This document shows, piece by piece, positions 18,984 to 27,096 of a stretch of 64,000 nucleotides of DNA. The DNA is from SHVZ01 sp041906305. GTDB taxonomy: Bacteria > Pseudomonadota > Alphaproteobacteria > SHVZ01. The notes under the pieces were generated by a model, which made no database searches, was not told where the DNA came from, and saw only the letters and a list, made by a program, of their open reading frames with translations. Where the stretch lies: NCBI GenBank assembly GCA_041906305.1, contig JAYRJL010000003.1, positions 372,001-436,000 of the forward strand, in the 5' to 3' direction. Numbering within the stretch: position 1 is the first letter of the stretch; every line of letters starts with the position of its first letter. The position numbers and the translations under genes are program-made.

Positions 18984-19327
18984 TGGAGATCATTCTCGCC
19001 ATCGGCATCGGCGTGCTGACCGGCTCTGGCGTCTGGCTGATCCTGCGCCCGCGCACGTTCCAGGTGATCATCGGCTTGTCGCTGATCTCGTATGCGGTCA
19101 ACCTGTTCATCATCGCCATGGGGCGCTTCCGAAGCGGTGCCGCACCGATCCTCGCCGCGCGCGCCGAAGGCGATCCTTCTCAGTATGCGGATCCGGTGCC
19201 GCAGGCGCTCGTCCTCACGGCGATCGTCATCGGCTTCGCCACGACTGCCTTATTCCTGGTCTTGCTGATTGCCTCGCGCGGCATTACCGGCAGCGACCAC
19301 GTCGACGGGCGTGAGCCGGAATCGTGA
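18980..19327 (+). CDS. mrpC: Mrp antiporter subunit C (115 aa)
   Basis: A small three-TM protein homologous to NuoK, with the family segment IIGLSLISYAVNLFIIAMG and the C-terminal DPVPQALVLTAIVIGFATTA. The start is GTG at 18980 (GTGA overlap with the mrpA stop) or the adjacent ATG at 18983; both put it in direct translational coupling. It is part of the hydrophobic core of the antiporter. Confidence 0.94.
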   Translation: MMEIILAIGIGVLTGSGVWLILRPRTFQVIIGLSLISYAVNLFIIAMGRFRSGAAPILAARAEGDPSQYADPVPQALVLTAIVIGFATTALFLVLLIASRGITGSDHVDGREPES

Positions 19328-20946
19328 CCGCGCTCGCCGATCACCTCATCGTCCTCCCCGTGGTCCTGCCGCTGCTCTCCGGAGCGCTGATGCTCGCCTT
19401 CGGCGGCGAAACACGCCGGAAGGTCAATGCCGGCCTCGGCATCGCAAGCACGCTTTCGCTCCTGTACGTCTCAATCGTCCTCCTGCATCGTACCGACGTG
19501 GCGCCGGGCGGGCTCGCCGGGATCTATCGCCTTGGCGACTGGCCGGCGCCATTCGCCATCGTTCTCGTCGCAGACCGCCTCTCGGCGATGATGCTGCTTC
19601 TGACGAGCGTGCTGGCGATCGCGGCGCTCCTCTTCTCGCTGGCCCATTGGCACCGCGCCGGGGTGCTTTTCCATCCCCTGTTCCAGTTTCTGCTGATGGG
19701 CGTCAACGGTGCGTTCCTGACCGGAGACCTGTTCAACCTCTTCGTCTTCTTCGAGGTTCTGCTGGCCGCGTCCTATGGACTGGCCCTCCACGGCTCGGGC
19801 CTCGCGCGCATCAAGGCGGGGCTCCACTACATCGCCGTCAACCTCGTCGCGTCATTGCTGTTTCTGATCGGGGTCAGCCTGATCTTCGGCGTCACCGGCA
19901 CGCTCAACATGGCCGACCTGGCGACACGAATTCCCCTGGTTCCGCCGGAGGATAGAGCCCTCTTGGAGGCAGGCACCGGGATCCTGGCGACCGCATTCCT
20001 TGTGAAGTCGGGCATGTGGCCCCTGGGCTTCTGGCTGACCGGCACATATGCGGCGGCTGCCCCTCCGGCAGCATCCATCTTTGCGATGCTGACCAAGGTC
20101 GGCGCCTACGTCATCCTGCGGCTGTGGCTGCTGCTGTTCGGCGACGCGTCGGCGGGGCTGTTCCATTTTGGCGGCGACTGGCTGCTGATCGGAGGCTTGG
20201 CGACATTGGCGTTCGGCATGGTCGGCAGCCTCGCCTCGCAGGATACGGCGAGGCTGGCCGGTTTCTCGGTGCTCGTTTCGTCCGGAACGGTGCTCACCGC
20301 CATCAGCCTCGGAGAGGTCAGCGTAACCGGTGCAGCCTTGTTCTATCTGGCCAGCTCGACGCTCGGCCTTGGCGCGTTTTTCCTTCTCGTTGAACTCGTC
20401 GAGCGCGGGCGCGAGCCGGGAGCGGATATGCTCGCCGTAACCCGCGAACTCTATGGCGAAGAAGACGAGCCTGATCAGGCCGATAAGTCCGGCGCGACTA
20501 TTCCGGCGACAATGGGCCTCCTCGGACTAGCCTTCATCGGCTGCGCGCTCGTCATTGCCGGCCTGCCACCGCTGTCCGGCTTCATCGGCAAGTTCGCCCT
20601 TCTTTCGGCGGCAGTGGATGTCTCCTCAGGCTCGGCTCCGGTGGCAAGCTGGGCATTCCTGATCCTTCTGATCCTCTCGGGAATGGCATCTCTCATTGCC
20701 ATGACACGTGCCGGCATACGGGCACTATGGGCGTCGCCGGATCGCGCGGTTCCCCAGGTGCGTCCGATCGAGATGGCACCTGTCGCGCTCCTGCTGCTTC
20801 TATGCGGCGTCCTGACGGTCGAGGCGGGGCCTGCCATGCGTTTCGTCCAATCGACGGCTCAGTCCCTGCACGGGCGCCACGACTACATCCGAGCGGTCCT
20901 CGGTCCGCAATCCGAGCGGCCGCGCACACCGACAGAACCGCGATGA
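19324..20946 (+). CDS. mrpD: Mrp antiporter subunit D (540 aa)
   Basis: Homologous to complex I NuoM/NuoN. It has a Proton_antipo core of about 14 TM segments, with the lysine motif FLVKSGMWPLGFWLTGTYAAA and the acidic TM segment LFNLFVFFEVLLAASYGLAL. A GTG start at 19324 overlaps the mrpC stop (GTGA). A hydrophilic loop around residues 360-390 (YGEEDEPDQADKSG) interrupts the last third. It works with subunit A as a proton/cation channel module. Confidence 0.94.
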   Translation: MTALADHLIVLPVVLPLLSGALMLAFGGETRRKVNAGLGIASTLSLLYVSIVLLHRTDVAPGGLAGIYRLGDWPAPFAIVLVADRLSAMMLLLTSVLAIAALLFSLAHWHRAGVLFHPLFQFLLMGVNGAFLTGDLFNLFVFFEVLLAASYGLALHGSGLARIKAGLHYIAVNLVASLLFLIGVSLIFGVTGTLNMADLATRIPLVPPEDRALLEAGTGILATAFLVKSGMWPLGFWLTGTYAAAAPPAASIFAMLTKVGAYVILRLWLLLFGDASAGLFHFGGDWLLIGGLATLAFGMVGSLASQDTARLAGFSVLVSSGTVLTAISLGEVSVTGAALFYLASSTLGLGAFFLLVELVERGREPGADMLAVTRELYGEEDEPDQADKSGATIPATMGLLGLAFIGCALVIAGLPPLSGFIGKFALLSAAVDVSSGSAPVASWAFLILLILSGMASLIAMTRAGIRALWASPDRAVPQVRPIEMAPVALLLLLCGVLTVEAGPAMRFVQSTAQSLHGRHDYIRAVLGPQSERPRTPTEPR

Positions 20947-21431
20947 CGCGTCTACTTCCCTTCCCGCTCGTGAACGGAACGCTTCTCGCGCTGTGGCTTC
21001 TGCTCAACCAATCGGTATCGCTGGGACATCTCTTGATCGGTGGGAGCATCTCCCTGACCGGTGGCTGGGCTCTCAAGGCGCTGAACCCACCCGCGACGCG
21101 TCCTCGGAAGTCCGGTGCGATTGTCCGCCTGGCCGCTTCGGTCATCTGGGACGTCATCCGCTCCAATATCGCCGTTGCCGGCATCATCCTCGGCTCCGGT
21201 CGAAGCTCGCGCTCGCCGGGTTTTGTCGAGATCCCACTCGACCTTCGCAATCCCTCCGGGCTTTCGGTGCTCTCGTGCATCGTGACGTCGACACCGGGAA
21301 CGCTCTGGGTCGAGTTCGACGAAACGCGCGGCATTCTGACGATCCACGTGCTGGATCTCGTCGATGAGGCGGACGTTATTCGCTCCATCAGAAACCGGTA
21401 CGAGCGTCCTCTTCTGGAGATATTCGAATGA
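20943..21431 (+). CDS. mrpE: Mrp antiporter subunit E (162 aa)
   Basis: MrpE family: two N-terminal hydrophobic segments and a soluble C-terminus with SCIVTSTPGTLWVEFDE, a well conserved block. The start at 20943 is chosen because it overlaps the mrpD stop as ATGA and gives the usual length; the open frame runs back into mrpD. Subunit E has no complex I homologue and is needed for assembly or full activity in studied systems. Confidence 0.93.
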   Translation: MTRLLPFPLVNGTLLALWLLLNQSVSLGHLLIGGSISLTGGWALKALNPPATRPRKSGAIVRLAASVIWDVIRSNIAVAGIILGSGRSSRSPGFVEIPLDLRNPSGLSVLSCIVTSTPGTLWVEFDETRGILTIHVLDLVDEADVIRSIRNRYERPLLEIFE

Positions 21432-21706
21432 GCACGCTTCTCGCCTGGACGGTCACCGTCGCGCAGGTATTGCTGGGCTTGGCGATGGTGCTCGCGAGCA
21501 TCCGCATATTCCTTGGACCTCGAGCTCAGGACCGCGTCCTGGGCTTCGACAGCCTTTACGTGAACGCGATGCTGTTGCTCCTGACCTTCGGCGTAGGTGC
21601 GGGAAGCGTCCTGTATTTCGAGGCAGCTTTGATGGTCGCTGTGCTCGGCTTCGTGACGACGCTGGCTCTGGGGAAGTTCCTGCTTCGAGGAGAAGTCATC
21701 GAATGA
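21428..21706 (+). CDS. mrpF: Mrp antiporter subunit F (92 aa)
   Basis: Three hydrophobic segments with the conserved block RIFLGPRAQDRVLGFDSLYVN typical of MrpF/PhaF. In Bacillus the MrpF homologue also affects bile-salt efflux, but here it is simply part of the complete operon. The start overlaps the mrpE stop (ATGA), and its own stop overlaps the mrpG start in the same way. Confidence 0.93.
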   Translation: MSTLLAWTVTVAQVLLGLAMVLASIRIFLGPRAQDRVLGFDSLYVNAMLLLLTFGVGAGSVLYFEAALMVAVLGFVTTLALGKFLLRGEVIE

Positions 21707-22062
21707 CTGAGGCCCTTTCCCTTCCATATCTCGTCGAAGCGCTGATCGGAGCCCTTCTCGTCGGCGGCGCTGCGATTACGCTCGTCGGTTCGGCGGGTTT
21801 GCTCCGCCTCGGCACCTTCTACGAGCGGGCGCATGCGCCGACGCTGGGGACGACGCTGGGGACCACCCTCGTTTCGCTCGCATCGATGATCCACTTCTCG
21901 TCATCGGGAACGCAAATCAGCGTGCGGGAGATGCTCATCGTGGCATTGGTTACCCTGACCACGCCGATCAGCCTGATCGTCATCACCCGCGCCTCGGTGT
22001 TTCGCGACGAATATGCGAAAGCGAAGTCGTCACCACAACGAACTGACGACCTCGCAGGCTGA
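21703..22062 (+). CDS. mrpG: Mrp antiporter subunit G (119 aa)
   Basis: MrpG/PhaG family: three TM segments with GSAGLLRLGTFYERAHAPTL and TLTTPISLIVITRAS. The start at 21703 overlaps the mrpF stop. It ends the operon, and its stop codon (22060-22062) directly abuts the stop codon of the convergent universal stress gene (22063-22065), leaving no room for a separate terminator. Confidence 0.93.
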   Translation: MTEALSLPYLVEALIGALLVGGAAITLVGSAGLLRLGTFYERAHAPTLGTTLGTTLVSLASMIHFSSSGTQISVREMLIVALVTLTTPISLIVITRASVFRDEYAKAKSSPQRTDDLAG

Positions 22063-22920
22063 TCAAGCCTTCTTCCGTGGCACGACGAGAATGTCGACGC
22101 CCAGAGTTCGAAGGGCTTCCTCGGTGACGCTTCCGATCAGGGCCCGCATCAGAGACGAACGTCCATGAGTGCCCATGACGAGAAGATCAGCGTTCATCTT
22201 AGCGACGGCTTGGGGGATGATGTCCATGGGCATTCCGGCCTCAAAGTGAACCGGCCACCGCACTTTCGAAAGTCCGTTCGCTAAAAGGAACTCCGCCAGC
22301 TCGTCCAGGGCTCGCTGGCGCTCGCCTGCGAGATATCTGTCGACACTGTCCTGATCGGAGCCAGCGATCGACATCGCCCTCTTGGCGGGTGCGTCAAATG
22401 CATGCAACAGCGTTGCACCCTTTTCGCCGATCACGCCGATGGAGAGAGCGGTCTTGAGGGCGTGAGCGGATGCCTCCGACATATCCACGGGAGCCACGAT
22501 GTTCTCGTACCTCCGCTGCGCCTCGTTATTGACCATCAGCACCGGCAGCGACCCTTTGCGAATGACCCTTTCGATCGTGGTGCCTACAATGATGTCGAGC
22601 AGGAGCTGCTTGCGATGGCTCCCCATCACGATGAGGTCCGCTTTGACCTCGGCAGCCGCCCGCAGGATGCCGTCGAACGGATCGCCGGTCATGACTCTCG
22701 GGTTGCATGCCACACCCTTGAGCTCCGGCATGGCGGCGACCTGCTCCGTCAGCACGCGCTCCGCCTCGCGCTTCTCGCTCCGGATCAGGTCGTCCGGCTG
22801 GTCGTCGTCGACGACATGCACAACATGCAGCCGTGCCGTATCGGACTGCGCCAGATAGCCGGCCTGCCGGAGAGCCCGGTTGGACCGTGTGGAGAAATCT
22901 GTCGCTGCGAGAATGTTCAT
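22063..22920 (-). CDS. Universal stress protein with tandem UspA domains (285 aa)
   Basis: Two UspA domains in one chain, roughly residues 1-140 and 145-285. Each ends with a nucleotide-binding loop: DLIVMGSHRKQLLLDIIVGTTIERV in the first, and the more canonical LLVMGTHGRSSLMRALIGSVTEE in the second. The first loop lacks the usual G-[RS]-[ST] pattern and may bind ATP poorly. Start at 22920 (MNILAATDFS) is the family start; a longer frame reaches 22950. It lies 55 bp downstream of the dioxygenase gene on the same strand and may be co-transcribed with it. Confidence 0.92.
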   Translation of the reverse strand: MNILAATDFSTRSNRALRQAGYLAQSDTARLHVVHVVDDDQPDDLIRSEKREAERVLTEQVAAMPELKGVACNPRVMTGDPFDGILRAAAEVKADLIVMGSHRKQLLLDIIVGTTIERVIRKGSLPVLMVNNEAQRRYENIVAPVDMSEASAHALKTALSIGVIGEKGATLLHAFDAPAKRAMSIAGSDQDSVDRYLAGERQRALDELAEFLLANGLSKVRWPVHFEAGMPMDIIPQAVAKMNADLLVMGTHGRSSLMRALIGSVTEEALRTLGVDILVVPRKKA

Positions 22921-22975
22921 GGCATTGTCCTCGTATCTCGGCCACCTCACGCTACGCTATTGCGCGGATCGCGGC

Positions 22976-23827
22976 TCAGGTATTTGTCTGATCCGCCGGG
23001 ACGTCGGCCGGCAGAGCGGAGGCCGGACCTCCGTTTCGAGCACGCTCCAGATCGACGCCGACACCGTAGCCGGTCATCGAGATCGATCCCAGGCTGTAGC
23101 CTCGTGCGAATGGGGTTGCCGCACCCTCTCCCGCCGCCGCCACGCCCGCCACATACATAAGCGGGATAAAATGATCGGGCGTCGGAACGGCCAGGGCATA
23201 GTCCGGACGTTCCATGAGCTTAAGGACTGCGCCCGGATCTTTGTTCATCTGCTCGATCGCGGCATCATCGAAGCGCTGCGTCCAGTCGAACGCACCCTCG
23301 GGCTGGTCCCACTGCACCTTTCTGAGGTTATGGACGACGTTGCCGCTTCCGATGATCATGATTCCCTTCTCTCGAAGCGGCGCCAGTCGAGCTGCGAGCT
23401 CGATATGATATTCGAGCGGCTTCAGAGCATTTATCGAAAGCTGGACGACGGGCACGTCGGCATTAGGATAGAGATGCGCAAGCACGCTCCAGGCGCCGTG
23501 ATCGAGGCCCCATTGGTCGCGGTCCAGCCCGACCCAATGCGGCTTGACCTCCTCCGCGATCTCCTGCGCGACGTCGGGCGCGCCGCTCGCCGGGTAGTCG
23601 AAGTCGAACAGCTCCTGTGGAAAGCCGTAGAAATCGTGGATCGTGCGCGGTTTCGGCATCGCGGTAACGGCCGTCGCGCCAAAAAACCAGTGCGCGGAGA
23701 CCATCAGGATCGCGCGCGGACGCGGCAGCACGGTGCCGGCTGAACGCCAGGTTTGCGTAAAGCGATTGAGCTCGAGAGTGTTCATCGGACTTCCATGGCC
23801 GATGAACAGGGCGGGGCTTTTCGTCAT
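22976..23827 (-). CDS. ygiD: YgiD-like class III extradiol ring-cleavage dioxygenase (LigB fold, 283 aa)
   Basis: Resembles bacterial 4,5-DOPA dioxygenase extradiol YgiD, a metal-dependent LigB-type enzyme opening catechol rings. Supporting segments are PALFIGHGSPMN at the N-terminus, AILMVSAHWFF, IHDFYGFPQELFDFDYPASG, DHGAWSVLAHLYPNADVPV and IIGSGNVVHNLR, which contain the family histidines. It lies between an FMN reductase and a universal stress gene, suggesting a role in quinone or catechol stress. The true substrate is not decided by the sequence. Confidence 0.9.
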   Translation of the reverse strand: MTKSPALFIGHGSPMNTLELNRFTQTWRSAGTVLPRPRAILMVSAHWFFGATAVTAMPKPRTIHDFYGFPQELFDFDYPASGAPDVAQEIAEEVKPHWVGLDRDQWGLDHGAWSVLAHLYPNADVPVVQLSINALKPLEYHIELAARLAPLREKGIMIIGSGNVVHNLRKVQWDQPEGAFDWTQRFDDAAIEQMNKDPGAVLKLMERPDYALAVPTPDHFIPLMYVAGVAAAGEGAATPFARGYSLGSISMTGYGVGVDLERARNGGPASALPADVPADQTNT

Positions 23828-23912
23828 TTCAATCTCACATCCATGAAGGAGATCTCCACCGCCCGGCTCGATAAGCTTGCCTGTGGCGATGGAGCCCAGT
23901 GATTTGCAGCGT

Positions 23913-24476
23913 CTAGCCGCGAACGTTCTTGGACATCCAGCTCTGGAATGCGTCGAGGAACCCGCGGAGGAATTTTTCGGTCTCGGCGCTGGTCAATGCG
24001 CCGTTTCGATCGAAAAGGTCGGTTGCGCGCCCGATGTAAGCTTCAGGCTGCTGCATCGTTGGCACGTTCAGGAAAACCAGCGATTGGCGCAGATGATGAT
24101 TGGCGCCGAAGCCGCCGATCGCTCCGGGCGAAACGCTTACGACGGCTCCCGGTTTTCCGTCCCAGACGCTCTGCCCATAGGGGCGCGAGCCGACGTCGAG
24201 CGCATTCTTGAGCACAGCAGGAACGGACCGGTTGTACTCGGGCGTGATGAACAGGACAGCGTCTGCCGCGCGGATCTCCGATCTGAACCTTTGCCAAGCC
24301 TCAGGAGCGTTCTTGCCGTCGAGATCCTCATTGTAAAGCGACAGATCGCCGATCTCGACGATGCGGAGCTCGGCCTCCGAGGGCGCCATCTTGGCGAGCG
24401 CGAGCGCGGTTTTCCGATTGAACGAGTCCTTGCGGAGACTTCCGACGAGAACTGCCACTTTGCGCGTCTTGGACAT
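23913..24476 (-). CDS. NADPH-dependent FMN reductase family protein (187 aa)
   Basis: A flavodoxin-like reductase of the NADPH_dep_red_FMN family, which includes ChrR and azoreductase-like quinone reductases. The FMN phosphate loop is VGSLRKDSFNRKTALAL near the N-terminus, and the isoalloxazine-binding motif is PEYNRSVPAVLKNALD at about residue 80. Length is typical. It sits 85 bp from the ygiD-like gene on the same strand and opposite the LysR gene, so it is a likely LysR target in quinone or electrophile detoxification. Confidence 0.92.
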   Translation of the reverse strand: MSKTRKVAVLVGSLRKDSFNRKTALALAKMAPSEAELRIVEIGDLSLYNEDLDGKNAPEAWQRFRSEIRAADAVLFITPEYNRSVPAVLKNALDVGSRPYGQSVWDGKPGAVVSVSPGAIGGFGANHHLRQSLVFLNVPTMQQPEAYIGRATDLFDRNGALTSAETEKFLRGFLDAFQSWMSKNVRG

Positions 24477-24566
24477 CTGATACTCCTTCGTGGCGGCGGC
24501 ACCTGCGCGTGCGCTGCCATTGATTCAGCTTGGGTTTCAACGCGGGGCACTCCGGCCCACAGCTGG

Positions 24567-24767
24567 CTATGCGCCTGCCCGTCCCAGTGCGTCGGCTGGC
24601 GACTGGAGAGAGATCGGGTCGCTGGAAGGAAACGACGCCGCGAGAGCATCGTCCAGCATTGCCTCGACGCGTACGCGGGCAGACTGCCTCCGGGCAGCGC
24701 TCCGGGCGTCGTGCGGCTCAATAGCCTCAGCGCTTCCTAATGACGTCCCGCTTCTGATCGCCGACAT
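24567..24767 (-). CDS. Small conserved protein with SFPSSDP motif (66 aa)
   Basis: A 66-residue protein whose C-terminal third carries DALAASFPSSDPISLQSP. I recognise this ASFPASDP-type motif from short, uncharacterised proteobacterial proteins. It is encoded 90 bp upstream of the FMN reductase on the same strand and just across the intergenic region from the LysR gene. Function is unknown; composition and motif support real coding rather than chance. Confidence 0.65.
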   Translation of the reverse strand: MSAIRSGTSLGSAEAIEPHDARSAARRQSARVRVEAMLDDALAASFPSSDPISLQSPADALGRAGA

Positions 24768-24849
24768 GACGCTACTCCTTTCATCTCACTTCCTGTCATA
24801 TGGGGCCGTTTGCGACTAGAAATAATCCGGTTAAGGTGGAGGACACTCT

Positions 24850-24862
24850 TGCCATTTTGGCA
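24850..24862. promoter_or_regulatory. LysR-type operator, perfect T-N11-A palindrome
   Basis: TGCCATTTTGGCA is an exact dyad (TGCCA-TTT-TGGCA) with the T-N11-A spacing typical of LysR-type regulator boxes. It lies 17 bp upstream of the lysR start (24879) and about 83 bp from the start of the divergent small gene, where an autoregulatory and activator site is expected. Binding is inferred from position and form. Confidence 0.7.
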
Positions 24863-24878
24863 GTAATCCGAGGTGCGG

Positions 24879-25775
24879 ATGGACAATCTCGACGAGACAA
24901 GGACTTTTCTCGCGGTCGCAAGTGCACTCAGTTTTGCCACGGCAGCGAAGCGACTGCGTATCTCCTCGGCGCAGGCTTCCAAGCTTGTGAAGCGTCTCGA
25001 GGACCGTCTTCGCGTCCGCTTGCTGAACCGTACGACCCGCGATGTTTCCCTGACGGACGCAGGCACACTTTTTGCCGCCCGCGCGCGCTCGGTCGTCGAG
25101 GATTTCGACGCTCTCGAGAGGGCGGTCAGCGAGGGCGAAAAGGCTCTCCGCGGGACGCTGAAGATTGCCGTGCCCGTCTCATTCGCCTCCGCAGTCCTCG
25201 ATGAGATCCTGATCGAGTTCGCGAAAGCGCAACCGGATTTGACGCTTGAAGTCCACTATGCCGACAGAGCGGTAAACATTGTTGAAGAGGGATACGACCT
25301 CGCCGTTAGGGTCGGGGCGATACCGGATTCATCTCTCGTGGTTAGAAAGCTGGGCGAAACGCGGATCATGTGCGCGGCCTCGCGAGAGTACATCACCGCA
25401 AAAGGCATGCCCGAGAAGCCCGACGAGCTGGCCGACCACAATTGCATCATCGATCTCAACGCGCGCGAGCCGTTCGTCTGGCGATTTCGTGTCGGACGCC
25501 GCACACACCTCATGAAAGTGGATGGAACGGTACGGTTCTCCCGCGCGGAAACGTGCCTGCTGGCGGCGCGGGCAGGTTTCGGCATCGCACGCTCGCCAGC
25601 CTTTGCGGCCGCTCCGCACCTACACTCGAAGGTACTCGTCCCCTTGCTTGAGTCATTCGAACCCACACCTCTTCCCGTTAACGCAGTCTATCCACACGCT
25701 CGCCACCTACCGGCGAGAGTGCGCGCCTTCGTCGACTTCCTCATTCCGCGCATGGCAACCGCGTTGAGGCGTTGA
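24879..25775 (+). CDS. LysR family transcriptional regulator (298 aa)
   Basis: An N-terminal winged HTH (LDETRTFLAVASALSFATAAKRL, recognition helix around SSAQASKLVKRLEDRLRVRLL) and a LysR substrate-binding domain (residues about 90-290) place it in the AaeR/PecT-like branch. The ATG at 24879 is preferred to the GTG at 24873 because GAGG lies 5 bases before it. It is divergent from the minus-strand redox genes with a T-N11-A palindrome between, so it probably controls them in response to a quinone-like or aromatic effector. Confidence 0.92.
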   Translation: MDNLDETRTFLAVASALSFATAAKRLRISSAQASKLVKRLEDRLRVRLLNRTTRDVSLTDAGTLFAARARSVVEDFDALERAVSEGEKALRGTLKIAVPVSFASAVLDEILIEFAKAQPDLTLEVHYADRAVNIVEEGYDLAVRVGAIPDSSLVVRKLGETRIMCAASREYITAKGMPEKPDELADHNCIIDLNAREPFVWRFRVGRRTHLMKVDGTVRFSRAETCLLAARAGFGIARSPAFAAAPHLHSKVLVPLLESFEPTPLPVNAVYPHARHLPARVRAFVDFLIPRMATALRR

Positions 25776-26000
25776 ACCGAATTGCTGGACGGTGCGAGAT
25801 CCTCTTCGCCACACAGAACGTGTCTGTTCCCACCCAACTTTCGAAGCTTGCCTCTCGCAGTCGCCGTCACCAATCTCCTTACGGTCGCTGCCAAGAGCGA
25901 TTGAGGCACGAACGCGGGACAATTGAGGCAAAGTGGCCGGAACGAGTGCGACTGCACGTAGGTGAAATGCAGTGGCACCGCTATTCTGGACAGGATTGAG

Positions 26001-26195
26001 ATGAGATATCGGGTGAAGGCGTCGACTCTCAGCCAGCAGATCAAGGTTGATACAGCAGGTGACGCTTTGACAATCGCGCAAGCTCTTTTTCGAGATGGCG
26101 CAAAGCACGTAATGATCCGAACCCCAGAAGGCGCTTGGTTCACCATTGAGGAAATGGAACGCGTGATCGCCAGCATTGGGTTCCGCGATACTTGA
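26001..26195 (+). CDS. Hypothetical small protein (64 aa)
   Basis: The protein MRYRVKASTLSQQIKVDTAG onward has balanced composition and no repeats. Its core reads ALFRDGAKHVMIRTPEGAWF, suggesting a small alpha/beta fold. The ATG at 26001 follows AGGATTGAG, an acceptable ribosome site; the frame extends back to 25962 but without a better start. Family not recognised. Confidence 0.5.
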   Translation: MRYRVKASTLSQQIKVDTAGDALTIAQALFRDGAKHVMIRTPEGAWFTIEEMERVIASIGFRDT

Positions 26196-26285
26196 GACGC
26201 CCTGCGACCTGCTGTCTATGATGCCAATCGAGCTATTGAACCGAACGTAGATTTAAGAAGCCAACCATCAAAAAGGGGATGCCAG

Positions 26286-26915
26286 ATGAGGCTGCGTGAC
26301 GGTTCCACAGACATCCTCAAGCGCATCGAGCAGGCGGGGTCGCGAGATACAACGGTCAGCAAGGCACGTCCCATCGACGCGCCGTCCCGCATCACCGGCA
26401 AGAACTCGCCGCTGCTCGTGGGTCGGCCCCAAGTGGTTACGCTGCCGGGCAGGCAATCAGCGAACATGGTTCCGCTGTCGGAAGACTCAACCGCGGCGAT
26501 CTTCCGCTTTCATGCAGCTGATGCGGAACAGGTCATTCGGGTGATGATTGCGGCCGCATCCGCCGACGGAGTCGTTGACGAGCGCGAACGGCGACGCATT
26601 GCGGACTATCTTTCCGACGCAGGAAGCACGCCGGCTGAGATGTCCTATGCCAATGAACAGCTGCGGAAGCCGGCGATGCCACACGATTTTGCCGGCGCCG
26701 TGACATCCCGCGAGGTGGCGATCGAGCTTTACGCAGCCGCCTTGCTTGTCGCCGCGGAAGAAACGCCGGGCAACCGGGCCTTCCAGGGAAGCTTGGCAAG
26801 CGCTCTGCAGCTCGAGCCGAAATTCGTTGCGGATCTGCATGCGGCCTGGGGCATGTCGCCGCCTGTTCCTGTCGGGCCCCCTGATCAGCCATCAAGTGGC
26901 CTTAGCCCCACCTAG
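26286..26915 (+). CDS. DUF533/TerB-like family protein (209 aa)
   Basis: The C-terminal 120 residues follow the DUF533 (YebE) / TerB helical pattern: VIRVMIAAASADGVVDERERRRI, then an acidic helix and VAIELYAAALLVAAEETPGNRAFQ. TerB-like domains bind metal through acidic residues and occur in envelope-stress proteins. The N-terminal 75 residues are polar and without a clear membrane segment, unlike E. coli YebE. It stands alone between a small hypothetical gene and the convergent methyltransferase-HNH gene. Confidence 0.8.
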   Translation: MRLRDGSTDILKRIEQAGSRDTTVSKARPIDAPSRITGKNSPLLVGRPQVVTLPGRQSANMVPLSEDSTAAIFRFHAADAEQVIRVMIAAASADGVVDERERRRIADYLSDAGSTPAEMSYANEQLRKPAMPHDFAGAVTSREVAIELYAAALLVAAEETPGNRAFQGSLASALQLEPKFVADLHAAWGMSPPVPVGPPDQPSSGLSPT

Positions 26916-27096
26916 CGGCGCGTACCGATGGCGACCTCTGTGCAGGGTTAGTCGGCTTAGACTTCGAGTGTCGCACCCAACTGGCGAAAATGCGCGCGCT
27001 CAATGCGCCCCACCGTCAAAATGGAATGGCGGTTTTCATTTCGACAGCCGCGTCGTGCACACTCCGCCGAGGGCAGGAATGGGTCAAACTGAGCCC

